A DNA stretch of 64,000 nt from NCBI GenBank assembly GCA_003220685.1, contig QHTE01000061.1, positions 62,001 to 126,000 on the forward strand. Reading direction: 5' to 3'. Shown in pieces: positions 38,944 to 47,683 of the stretch (position 1 is the stretch's first letter; each line of letters begins with the position of its first letter). Made by a program: the position numbers and the translations under genes. This stretch comes from Candidatus Rokuibacteriota bacterium (GTDB lineage: Bacteria; Methylomirabilota; Methylomirabilia; Rokubacteriales; CSP1-6). Under the pieces are notes generated by a model. The model searched no databases, was not told the DNA's origin, and saw nothing but the letters and a program-made list of their open reading frames with translations.

Positions 38944-40800
38944 CTATGGATGTTCCGCCGCCGCCATCTCGGTGAACTGAAGCCGGTAGAGTCTCGCGTA
39001 GGTGTCGCTGCGCTCGAGCAGCTCCGCGTGCCGGCCGACCGCCTCGACCCGTTTGTCGTTCAGGACCACGATCCGGTCGGCGTGCAGCACGGTGGAGAGA
39101 CGGTGGGCGATCACGATCGACGTCGCGTCCCGAATGACCCGGTCGATCGCCTGCTGCACGAGGCGCTCGGACTCGCTGTCGAGCGCGCTCGTGGCTTCGT
39201 CGAGCACGAGGATCGCCGGACGCCGCAAGATCGCGCGCGCGATCGCCACGCGCTGGCGCTGGCCGGCCGAGAGCCGGATGCCCCGATCGCCGACCACGGT
39301 GGCGTAGCCCTCGGGCAGCTCGCGGATGAATCCGTCCGCGTTGGCGATCCGGGCCGCGCGCTCGATCTCGGCGTCGGCCACGCCCTCGCGACTGTAGGCG
39401 ATGTTCTCCCGGATGGTCGCATTGAACAGCAGCGCCTCTTGCGAGACAACGCCGAAGAGGCGCCGGTAGCTCTCCTGCCGGAAGCTTCGCAGCTCGCGCC
39501 CGTCGATCGTGATGGCGCCGGCGAGCGGGTCGTAAAAGCGGAGCAGCAGGTCCGCGAGCGTGGACTTGCCGGCTCCGCTCGGGCCGACGATCGCCACCAG
39601 TTCGCCCTTCTTCACGTCGAACGAGACGTGCTCGAGCACCCGCTCGCCGCCGTAGTCGAAGCTCACGTCGCGCACCGAGATACGATCCACGAAGGCATCG
39701 ATCTCCTCCGGTCCGTCCTGGACGGCCGGCGCCACGGCGAACAGCTCGCTGACGCGGTCCGCGGCGGCGAGAATCGGCTGGAGCTGGGTGTAGGTGCCGC
39801 CGAGCACGCCCAGCTGCGCCATGACGGCCCGGCCGACGTACAGGAACAGGAAGAACGTCGGCGCCGCCAGCCGTCCGGCCATGAGCTCCCAGGCGGCCAG
39901 CGCGAGCACGCTCGCCTCGACGAGGTAGTTCACGGCCGACCGCGCCGGCTCGTCGGCGTGCTTGTAGAGGCCGAAGCGGAAGTGCACGCTCCGCACGCGC
40001 TCCAGCACCGTGGCCAGGCGCGCCTGCTCGAACGCCTCGGCGCCGAAGGACTTGATGATCCGGATACTGAGGAACGTCTCCTGGAACCGGCTCGCCAGCT
40101 CGGCGAAGACCGAGAACTGGGCGCTCGCGAGCCGGCGGATCGAGCGGCGGATCGCGTGCGTTACGCCCCAGTGGAGGGCGGCGGCGGCCACTGCGGCCAC
40201 CACGAGCAGGGGGCTCGTGCGCACGAGCAGGTAGCTGTAGAAGAGGATCAGCAGCGGCGCCGTCACCGCCGAGCTGACGACCATCTCCAGGCCGCTGGTG
40301 GCGGAGCGCGTGTCGCTCTCGAGCCGCGAGACGAGCTCGCCCGTGCGCTGGCGGTTGAAGAACGACATCGAAAGCCCCATGAGGTGCTTGAAGAGATCGC
40401 GCTGGATCCCCGTGGTGGCGCGGATGCGGATCCACTGCGCCAGGAGGAAGTTCGCGAACTCGATGCACGCCTTTAGCAATCCGACCGCCACGTAGACGAC
40501 GCACAGGACGATGATCGCGGCGAAGGGGCGCGTGACGGCCGAGATGCCGAACCACTGGAAGAACGCCGCGCCGAGGTTCTGCAGGCTGAGGGCTCCTAAG
40601 CCGATTCGTCCCGCGCTCGCCGTGGCGGGGTGGCCGAGCGCGAGATCGAGGATCGGGGCCATCAGCACGGGAAGCAGCGCTCCCAGCAGGGTCGCGAGGA
40701 GGCCGCTGGCGAGCAGCAGGGCGACCGCCGACCAGTACGGCGCGACGTGCCTGCGCAGGAGCCAGGCCATCTGGCCGAGTCCCCGCGGCGGGGGGATCAT
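38944..40800 (-). CDS. ABC transporter, MsbA-like fused permease/ATPase
   Basis: TM region plus Walker A GPSGAGKST, signature LSAGQRQRVAIARAI, Walker B ILVLDEATSALD. Confidence 0.96.
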   Translation of the reverse strand: MIPPPRGLGQMAWLLRRHVAPYWSAVALLLASGLLATLLGALLPVLMAPILDLALGHPATASAGRIGLGALSLQNLGAAFFQWFGISAVTRPFAAIIVLCVVYVAVGLLKACIEFANFLLAQWIRIRATTGIQRDLFKHLMGLSMSFFNRQRTGELVSRLESDTRSATSGLEMVVSSAVTAPLLILFYSYLLVRTSPLLVVAAVAAAALHWGVTHAIRRSIRRLASAQFSVFAELASRFQETFLSIRIIKSFGAEAFEQARLATVLERVRSVHFRFGLYKHADEPARSAVNYLVEASVLALAAWELMAGRLAAPTFFLFLYVGRAVMAQLGVLGGTYTQLQPILAAADRVSELFAVAPAVQDGPEEIDAFVDRISVRDVSFDYGGERVLEHVSFDVKKGELVAIVGPSGAGKSTLADLLLRFYDPLAGAITIDGRELRSFRQESYRRLFGVVSQEALLFNATIRENIAYSREGVADAEIERAARIANADGFIRELPEGYATVVGDRGIRLSAGQRQRVAIARAILRRPAILVLDEATSALDSESERLVQQAIDRVIRDATSIVIAHRLSTVLHADRIVVLNDKRVEAVGRHAELLERSDTYARLYRLQFTEMAAAEHP

Positions 40801-41420
40801 CGGCTGCTCCTGCCCACGGGCGCCATACGGCGAATGGTGACGAGCTTCGCGGCGGGCACACCCAGCGCGGTCAGCTCGGCCACCACCGGCTCGGGGCGCT
40901 CGAAAGTGGCCACGATGACCCGGTCGATCTCCTCCTCGGCCAGCTCGGCGGCGGGCCGGACGCGGTAGCCGAGGAAGTCGCCGCCGGCGGCTGACGCGAA
41001 CACCGCGACGGGCTCGAGGCCGAACTCCCTGAGCGTCAGATACGCGAGCTCGGCCGCGTCGCCGACGCCGTAGAGCGCGATCCGCTTGGCGCCGGCCGGC
41101 GCCAGCTCGGCGAGCGCCTGCCGCAGCGTCTCTCGCGTGCGGCGATAGAGATTGAGCGCGTAGCTCATGTGCTCGTACGTGAGCCGTGTCTTCTCGGCGA
41201 TGCCCTTGGGCGTCAGCAGGTAGCGGAGCCGCTTGCGCGTGGCCGGCTTTCGGGGGAACTCGACGATCTTGAGGTAACCCTTGCGGCTCAGGCGCTTCAG
41301 GTACAGGTTCGTGAGCCCTAGCGCCACGCCGAGCCGCTGGGCCAGGGCCCGCTGGGTGAGGGTCCCCCCCTCGTCCACGGCGGTCAGGATCTCGAGATCG
41401 CGAGCCTGGCTGGGCTTCAT
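40797..41420 (-). CDS. Winged-helix (MarR/EPS-associated type) regulator fused to a Rossmann-like C-terminal domain
   Basis: TQRALAQRLGVALGLTNLYLKRLSRKGYLKI...RYLLTPKGIAEKTRLTYE, then KRIALYGVGDAAELAYLTLREFGLEPVAVFAS. Confidence 0.88.
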   Translation of the reverse strand: MKPSQARDLEILTAVDEGGTLTQRALAQRLGVALGLTNLYLKRLSRKGYLKIVEFPRKPATRKRLRYLLTPKGIAEKTRLTYEHMSYALNLYRRTRETLRQALAELAPAGAKRIALYGVGDAAELAYLTLREFGLEPVAVFASAAGGDFLGYRVRPAAELAEEEIDRVIVATFERPEPVVAELTALGVPAAKLVTIRRMAPVGRSSR

Positions 41421-41427
41421 CGACAGC

Positions 41428-41442
41428 GTTCAATAATTGAAC
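41428..41442. promoter_or_regulatory. Putative operator: perfect palindrome GTTCAA-TAA-TTGAAC
   Basis: 15 bp inverted repeat 8 bp upstream of the winged-helix gene start, AT-rich in a GC-rich context, overlapping its putative -10 box. Confidence 0.6.
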
Positions 41443-41462
41443 ATATCGGGTCTGCCTGTCAA
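41433..41462 (-). promoter_or_regulatory. Putative promoter of the winged-helix gene/operon (TTGACA-18-AATTAT)
   Basis: On the minus strand, TTGACA at 41457-41462, 18 bp spacer, AATTAT (4/6 to TATAAT) at 41433-41438. Confidence 0.5.
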
Positions 41463-41530
41463 CCTCTGCGGCCGGCCGGCCGGCGCGATGTTCCCGGGGG
41501 CCGCGGACGGCGGCGGGCCTGCCAATGAAG

Positions 41531-41560
41531 TTGACCGGGCTCGCGCCGCTACGCTACACT
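41531..41560 (+). promoter_or_regulatory. Putative promoter for the radical SAM gene (TTGACC-18-TACACT)
   Basis: -35 at 41531-41536, -10 at 41555-41560; followed by AAAGGAGAG upstream of the ATG at 41620. Confidence 0.45.
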
Positions 41561-41619
41561 CGCAGTCGCGGAATCCGCAGCGACGATCGCTCCAACGGAC
41601 ATCTCCGAAAGGAGAGCGA

Positions 41620-43323
41620 ATGCCCCCGGCCAAGCGTGTCACGTTCATCTATCGCAACTACGAGGGCCTCGGCATCGGCTACCTCGCCTCGTATGTGCGC
41701 TCGCTCGGCCATCAGGTTCAGCTCGCTCTCTACCCCGACCCCTGGTCCGACACCTACGTGAAGCAGAAGGACAAGGACAGCCCGATGGTGGGCCGCCTGC
41801 AGACCCGCGTGGATCGCCAGCTCCTCCGTGGGATCGTCGAGTTCGCGCCGGATCTGATCTGCTTCTCGACCGTCACCGACGACTACCAGTGGTGCCTGCG
41901 CACCGCGGGCACACTCAAGGCCGCGACGGGCGCGGTTACGATCTTCGGCGGGGTCCACGTCTCGAGCGTCCCGGAGCGCGTCGTCGTCCAACCCCACGTC
42001 GACCTGATCGGCCTCGGCGAGGGGGAGCGCGCACTCGGAGCCCTGCTCGAGCAGCTCGACGACTGGAAGGCGGGCGCGGACATCCGGATCCCGGGGATCT
42101 GGTACGAGCGCGACGGTGAGATTCGTCAAAACGGCCGGGGCGAGGCGATCCAGGATCTGGACAGCCTGCCGTTCCCGGCGAAGGATCTTTTCTACGCCGA
42201 GCTGCCCGGGCTCGCGCGCACCTACACCGCGACCACGACGCGCGGCTGCCCGTACAAGTGCACGTATTGCTACAACGCGGTGATGCTGCCGATCTATCGG
42301 CAGCAGGGCAAGTGGCTGCGCCAGCGCTCGGTCGACAACGTGATCGACGAGCTCGCGTGGGCCAAGCGAAGCTTCCACCCCCGGCACTTCCTGTTCATGG
42401 ACGACGTGTTCGCCAGCAACAAGAAGTGGGTCGAGCAGTTCACCGAGCGCTACAAGCGCGAGATCGACGTGCCCTTCGCGCTCATCACCGAGGCCGTGGT
42501 CCTGAACAAGGAGGACACGGTCCGGTGCCTGAAGGAAGCGGGCCTGGTCAACGTCCAGGTGGGCGTGCAGACGCTCAACGAAGACTCCAAGAAGAAGATC
42601 GATCGGCCGGAGTCGCGTCAGCAGCTCGAGAACGCGTTCACGCTGATGAACAAGTACGGCATCCACTACCAGGTCGATCACATGCTGGGAATCCCCGAGG
42701 AGACCGACGAGGACCAGCGGATCGCCCTCGAGTTCTACAATGAGTATCGGCCCGACATCGTGTCGGTTTTCTGGCTGAAGTACTACCCGAAGCTTCCGAT
42801 CATCGACCTGGCCCTCGAGCACGGCATCCTCAAGACCGAGGAGCTCGACGACATCGAGGAGGGACGCAACGAGGCGTCGTATCTCTTCGGCGGCAACGCG
42901 CCCGAGTTCAAGAAGTGGCTCGGCTACAACATGCTCTTCGGCTGGGTGAATTTCCTGCCCCGATCGGTCGTGCGCTGGTTCCTCCAGAAGGACCGATCGC
43001 GTCTGATCGCGTTCGAGTCGTTTTTCTTCGCGGCCTCGCTGCCGCGACTGCTCTCGACGGCGTTCCGGCGCCCCGACTTTCGCGGGCGCGACCACATCCG
43101 GCGGACCGTGGGACAGCTGCGCTACATCGGACGGCTGGTGATGCGCGACTGGCTCGATCGCCGTGATCGGAGCGGCAGCGTCACACCGGCGCCGCGGACG
43201 GTCGTCCCGAGCGCGACGCGGCCCACGCTGCCGGGGGGCGCCACACCGAGTGTGCCGGCGGTCGACTCGCCGACCATCGTCGGGCGCCGGTCGGGCGGCA
43301 AGATCGCCGCGGTCGGACGCTGA
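41620..43323 (+). CDS. B12-binding domain radical SAM protein
   Basis: GGVHVSSVPERVV, LGEGERALGALLE, TTRGCPYKCTYCYNAV (CxxxCxxC), DDVFASNKKW; strong RBS. Confidence 0.94.
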   Translation: MPPAKRVTFIYRNYEGLGIGYLASYVRSLGHQVQLALYPDPWSDTYVKQKDKDSPMVGRLQTRVDRQLLRGIVEFAPDLICFSTVTDDYQWCLRTAGTLKAATGAVTIFGGVHVSSVPERVVVQPHVDLIGLGEGERALGALLEQLDDWKAGADIRIPGIWYERDGEIRQNGRGEAIQDLDSLPFPAKDLFYAELPGLARTYTATTTRGCPYKCTYCYNAVMLPIYRQQGKWLRQRSVDNVIDELAWAKRSFHPRHFLFMDDVFASNKKWVEQFTERYKREIDVPFALITEAVVLNKEDTVRCLKEAGLVNVQVGVQTLNEDSKKKIDRPESRQQLENAFTLMNKYGIHYQVDHMLGIPEETDEDQRIALEFYNEYRPDIVSVFWLKYYPKLPIIDLALEHGILKTEELDDIEEGRNEASYLFGGNAPEFKKWLGYNMLFGWVNFLPRSVVRWFLQKDRSRLIAFESFFFAASLPRLLSTAFRRPDFRGRDHIRRTVGQLRYIGRLVMRDWLDRRDRSGSVTPAPRTVVPSATRPTLPGGATPSVPAVDSPTIVGRRSGGKIAAVGR

Positions 43324-43366
43324 TCGGCTCGCGCGCGGGCCGTCGCCGCTAGCCCGCGCCCCCGCT

Positions 43367-44203
43367 TCAGACCAGACGTCTTCGCGCGCAGAGAAGGTCG
43401 ACGTACCCGCGAATCCCAAGATGTCGCTCGGGACGATTCGCGTCAAAGGGCTCGATCGACGCCCCCTCGCCGAGGGCGTGGACGACGAAGCCGTTCGCGC
43501 GAAGAAACTCGAGGACCTTGTCCGGAGCCAACCCGAGCTCGCGGATCGCGGCGGGCGCATACTCGAGGGCCAGGCACACGTCCGCGCTGGCGCGCACCGT
43601 GGCCGCCATCCCCTCGCAGACGGCGGGCTCGTAGCCCTCCACGTCGATCTTGATAAAGCGCACCGCGGATTCGATGCCGCGCTCGCGGGTGAATGAGTCG
43701 ATGCTCACCTGGCGGACCGTGTCGGTGGTCGCGACCCCGCGCCCGGAGCGAAAGGCGTCGGTGCTGATGCGGTGGCCCGCGTGGTGGCGCTGGTCGCGCC
43801 ACAACCCGATCGTGCCGTCGGTCGCGCCGACCGCCGCGTGGATCGCCTCGGACCGCTCGGCGAACCCGAGCCGGCGGAGCGCTCGCACGAGCCGCTCGTA
43901 GTTGCGGAGCTCCGGCTCGAAGGCGAACACCTTGAAGCTGGGGCCGAGCGCGCGCGCGAACACGGCGGCGGTGTACCCGACGTTGGCCCCGACGTCGAGG
44001 ATGTGGCCGCCGCGGAACAGATCCGGACGCCGGCGCGTCAGGGTCGCGAACGGGTCTCCCAGGCGCTTGTACGCGAAGTACGTCCGGACGAAGAGGTCGG
44101 AGACCACCGGATTGTCGAGAAAGCCCAGGCGATTCACCACGCCGTAGGCGCCGTGGAGGCGATCGACGACGAAGAACCGCCAGTTCATTTCACGCCCGGG
44201 CAC
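43367..44203 (-). CDS. FkbM family methyltransferase
   Basis: GGHILDVGANVGYTAAVFARALGPSFKVFAFEPELRNYERL, VRFIKIDVEGYEPAVCEGM. Confidence 0.93.
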   Translation of the reverse strand: MPGREMNWRFFVVDRLHGAYGVVNRLGFLDNPVVSDLFVRTYFAYKRLGDPFATLTRRRPDLFRGGHILDVGANVGYTAAVFARALGPSFKVFAFEPELRNYERLVRALRRLGFAERSEAIHAAVGATDGTIGLWRDQRHHAGHRISTDAFRSGRGVATTDTVRQVSIDSFTRERGIESAVRFIKIDVEGYEPAVCEGMAATVRASADVCLALEYAPAAIRELGLAPDKVLEFLRANGFVVHALGEGASIEPFDANRPERHLGIRGYVDLLCARRRLV

Positions 44204-44213
44204 TTTGGGGCGG

Positions 44214-45917
44214 TCAAGCCGGTGGCCGTCGGGCCAGCTCCCAGAACGGCTCGAGTCGCTCGCCGAAGAGATAGAGCGGCGCCTTGCCCTCTTCCCAGTA
44301 CGAGAACACCTGGCGCGTCGCGTACGTCTTTCGCAGCCCCTCGAAGAACACCTCGAAGTCTCGCGCGGTCAGCGGCTGCGATCCGCGGGTCGGCGCCTGG
44401 TTGATGCCGATCAACGAGTACGGGCTCGGCACGAAATTGTAGACGAACACGCGCTGCCGGCTGTCGAGCCGCTCGTGAATCGCCTCCGTGATGGCGCTGA
44501 ACGCTTCGTCGCTCGTCGTCCTGATCAACGCGTCCTTCACGTGGATGTGCTCGCCGACGCGGTCGAAGACGGAGTCGATGCCCGATTCGGTCGAGATGAA
44601 GAGGTCGCTCTGTCGGAAGTCGCGAGCCTGACGTTGGATCAGGCGCTCCTTCAGCTGACCATACTGATACCAGGGGCGGATGCCGCCCCACACGTTGAGC
44701 GCGAAGACCACGAGCACCAGAGCGAGCGCGCGCCACGCGGCACCGCGCGGCGATCGGGTCGCGGCGGTGTCCTCCGCCGACAGGGCGATGGCCCCGAGCA
44801 TCAGCAGAAGGATGAGCGGCGGGAGCGTCACGACCTGGTACTTGGTGACCGAGGGCCAGAATCTCGCGTGGAAGATCGCGTAGGTCACCAGCCACACTCC
44901 CCCGCTGATTGCCGTGGCGAGGCGGGCGCCGCGGATGAGGCGACGGGCCCCCCAGAGATCCGAGGCCAGCAGGATCATGAGAAGGCCGGCGAGCGCCGTC
45001 AACGCGACCAGCGACGCGACCTTCCGGTGGGCAAGCGACACCAGGCCTCGCGCCGAGTCGAACACGACCTGGGTTCCGGCCACGAAGGCGGTCAGCTGCC
45101 CTTTGACGACCCGCGGGATGTCGAAGCGTGTCGCGTGCTCGAACGCCTGGTAGTCCTGTGCTCTTCCGAGCGAGTATGAGAGCCATCCGCCGAAGTAGTA
45201 CCAGCAGTACCAACCAAACGTACCGACCCCGAACCAGACAGCCAAGAGCGCGAGCCCTGCCCCGACGAGGACAGTCCCGAAGACTCCCGCCAATCCATAG
45301 ATCAACGCATCGCGCGCGCCATCCCGCCACGGGCGGCCGATGGCGAGGAGCGCGACCGCCGCGAAGCCGAACAGGAAGTTCTCTTGACGGAACGCCACGG
45401 CGAGTGCATTGAGCAAGCCCATCAGCGCAACGAATCTCCAGTGAAATTCCCTGTTGTCGACACGCGCGCTGACGAGCAGATAGAAGATCACCAGTAAGAT
45501 CACGAGCGAGAGGTGCTGGCGCTCGCCGTTGGCGAAGTGCCAGTAGCCGAACGACACGGCCAGGAGCCCCGACCCGACGGTGCTGGCGAGCCAGCCTCCG
45601 AGGAGGCGGAGCACGCGGTAGAACACGACGACGCCGGCGCCGCCCACCAGGGCGTTGACCGCCTGGATCACCGCGAGCGTCGAGATCGGGACGCGCAGCA
45701 CATCGAGCACGCGCCGCAGCAGGTACATCAAAAGCTGAGTCCCGGTTGATGTCGGATGGAACAGGAACCCGTAGTCCGGCTTGTCGATGCTGATGACGTA
45801 TAACCCGCCGTCCGGGGGAGGAACCGACGAGAACGTGAGGCCGTACAGCAGAACGACTCCGACGAAGAGCGCGATCTCGGTCAGATAGCGCCGCTCCGCG
45901 ACGGGGGGAGCATCCAC
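44214..45917 (-). CDS. Polytopic membrane protein, GT-C-like glycosyltransferase candidate
   Basis: Multiple TM segments; N-terminal luminal-type loop SSVPPPDGGLYVISIDKPDYGFLFHPTSTGTQLL; C-terminal soluble domain. Confidence 0.65.
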   Translation of the reverse strand: MDAPPVAERRYLTEIALFVGVVLLYGLTFSSVPPPDGGLYVISIDKPDYGFLFHPTSTGTQLLMYLLRRVLDVLRVPISTLAVIQAVNALVGGAGVVVFYRVLRLLGGWLASTVGSGLLAVSFGYWHFANGERQHLSLVILLVIFYLLVSARVDNREFHWRFVALMGLLNALAVAFRQENFLFGFAAVALLAIGRPWRDGARDALIYGLAGVFGTVLVGAGLALLAVWFGVGTFGWYCWYYFGGWLSYSLGRAQDYQAFEHATRFDIPRVVKGQLTAFVAGTQVVFDSARGLVSLAHRKVASLVALTALAGLLMILLASDLWGARRLIRGARLATAISGGVWLVTYAIFHARFWPSVTKYQVVTLPPLILLLMLGAIALSAEDTAATRSPRGAAWRALALVLVVFALNVWGGIRPWYQYGQLKERLIQRQARDFRQSDLFISTESGIDSVFDRVGEHIHVKDALIRTTSDEAFSAITEAIHERLDSRQRVFVYNFVPSPYSLIGINQAPTRGSQPLTARDFEVFFEGLRKTYATRQVFSYWEEGKAPLYLFGERLEPFWELARRPPA

Positions 45918-45918
45918 G

Positions 45919-46512
45919 TCAGTCCGCGGGAGTCAGCCGCTTGGAGTTTGGTCCGAAGTGCCTGAGGTAGTCCTGCTTGTGGAGAATGAACTGGTGATCG
46001 GCCAGGTAGATCGAGTTGTTCTCCCGCCCGAACAGGCGCGCCCGCCGCTCGATCATGTCGATGTCCTGCTGGTCCTTCTCGATCTTCAGCCGCTCGATGG
46101 CCTTGCGGATCCAACGGCGGAAGGGATAGAGCCAGAAGGGCATGTCGAGCTCCATCTCGAGCGTGCTGAGCGTCGAGTTCCGCTCGGGAATCTCGGTGTA
46201 GACCAGGCGCGTGGTGGTCTGCATCACGTGATGGATGCTCGGAATCCACCACGGGTGGGGCTTGATGTCGTAGTTCCGGAGCTCGGCTGGCGGGATGTAC
46301 TCGGTCATGCATGTCTGGCCGAGCCGGAAGCCGAGCAGCGACCAGGTCTCGCGGATGAAGATCTTCCGGGCCGCCAGGTCGTGCCAGAGCACCTCGTACG
46401 TGTCCGAGTACTTCTTGTGCAGGAACACGTAGTGCTCGGCGTCCAGGTAGACGGCCACCGCGATCGCCAGCGGCGTGTCGATCTCGTACTCGAGCGCGAA
46501 CCGGTACTTCAC
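45919..46512 (-). CDS. SRPBCC-like protein resembling the catalytic domain of Rieske oxygenases
   Basis: VYLDAEHYVFLH (DxxHxxxxH; H27/H32) and KDQQDIDMIERR (candidate third ligand D150). Overlaps the Rieske gene by 4 nt. Confidence 0.7.
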   Translation of the reverse strand: MKYRFALEYEIDTPLAIAVAVYLDAEHYVFLHKKYSDTYEVLWHDLAARKIFIRETWSLLGFRLGQTCMTEYIPPAELRNYDIKPHPWWIPSIHHVMQTTTRLVYTEIPERNSTLSTLEMELDMPFWLYPFRRWIRKAIERLKIEKDQQDIDMIERRARLFGRENNSIYLADHQFILHKQDYLRHFGPNSKRLTPAD

Positions 46513-46928
46513 TCTCGGCCTCGCGTCCGGCTGACGTACGCCCGGTCACCGATCACGGTGTAGGCCAGCAGGGTCAGCGCGTACCGCGGCGCCCGCTCCG
46601 GCCTGAAGCACTCGGTCGGCTCACGCAGCGAGGCCATGATCCGCTCGTTCGGATTGTCCCGGAGCGCCCCCGTCGCCACGTCGAAGAGATAGCCGTGCCA
46701 CGGGCACTCGAGCGTGCCGTCTTTCCGACAGTAGGTCGCCTGGCTCAGCGGGCCGCCCATGTGGGGACACGCCTCGCGCAGCACATAGAGCTTGTCGCCG
46801 TCCGGGATCACGACGACCTCGACGCCCTCGCCCACGTCCCTCACCTGCACGACTCCGCGGTGCAGGTCACGCAGCTCGATCGGGCGCGGATAGAAGGCGT
46901 CGGCGGGGCCGGGCGGCGACTGGGTCAC
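46509..46928 (-). CDS. Rieske [2Fe-2S] domain protein
   Basis: EACPHMGGPLSQATYCRKDGTLECPWHGYLFDVATG (CxH...CxxH). Confidence 0.94.
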   Translation of the reverse strand: MTQSPPGPADAFYPRPIELRDLHRGVVQVRDVGEGVEVVVIPDGDKLYVLREACPHMGGPLSQATYCRKDGTLECPWHGYLFDVATGALRDNPNERIMASLREPTECFRPERAPRYALTLLAYTVIGDRAYVSRTRGRE

Positions 46929-46935
46929 GCTGGCC

Positions 46936-47679
46936 TCAGCACTCCGCGTGGATGAGCATGGAGCCCGAGATCGCGCGCAGCAGCGGCACCCGCTCGAGCC
47001 GCTCGGTGATCGGCTCCATCAGCGGCAGGAGCGACGCCGGGATCGCCGGATGGAGAAAGTCGAAGTACGTCACTGCGAAGCGCCGGAAGCCGATACGCCG
47101 CAACACGCGCGTGATCGCCCGCCGGGTGAACGCCATCTCGTCCGGCGAGCCGCCGTAGTGGACCTTGAGCGGCTCGCACTTGAACATGAGCAGCACCTGA
47201 GGATTCGTGAGATTCGGCTCCGAAAACACGAGGCGCCCCCCGCGACGGAGGACGCGACGGGCTTCCTGGAGGGCCACCTCGACGTCGAGGTGGTGGAGGA
47301 TCGAGCAGCCGTAGACCACGTCGAAGGATCCGTCGCGGAACGGAAGGGCTTCGGCGTTGCCGCGGACGAACCGGGCCATGGCACCGACCTTCGCGCGGGC
47401 CTTGGCCAGGAGATCCCCCGAGAGATCGAGCGCGACTACCCGGGCGCCCGACGGGGCCACACGCCGCGTGAACTCCCCGGTGCCGCACCCGAGCTCCAGC
47501 GCGCGCGTGCCGGGCGCGATGCGACCCGTCGCGACGAACAGGCGCCCGCGGCGATCGGCGCGAGCGCGGCCGACCGGCGAGTTCCAGCCGAGGATGGTCT
47601 CGGTATCCCGCGCGGCGACGCCGTCGAAATGCTCGAGCTCTCGGCCGAGACGATCCTCGGCCGGTGCAGCCATCGCCAT
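46936..47679 (-). CDS. Class I SAM-dependent methyltransferase
   Basis: ALELGCGTGEFTRRVAPSGARVVALDLSGDLL, FDVVYGCSILHHLD. Confidence 0.93.
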   Translation of the reverse strand: MAMAAPAEDRLGRELEHFDGVAARDTETILGWNSPVGRARADRRGRLFVATGRIAPGTRALELGCGTGEFTRRVAPSGARVVALDLSGDLLAKARAKVGAMARFVRGNAEALPFRDGSFDVVYGCSILHHLDVEVALQEARRVLRRGGRLVFSEPNLTNPQVLLMFKCEPLKVHYGGSPDEMAFTRRAITRVLRRIGFRRFAVTYFDFLHPAIPASLLPLMEPITERLERVPLLRAISGSMLIHAEC

Positions 47680-47683
47680 GTCC

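Noticed and set aside
37723-40476. Plus-strand 917-aa ORF
   Set aside because: Antisense to clear DUF115 and ABC transporter genes; translation is biased and matches no family.
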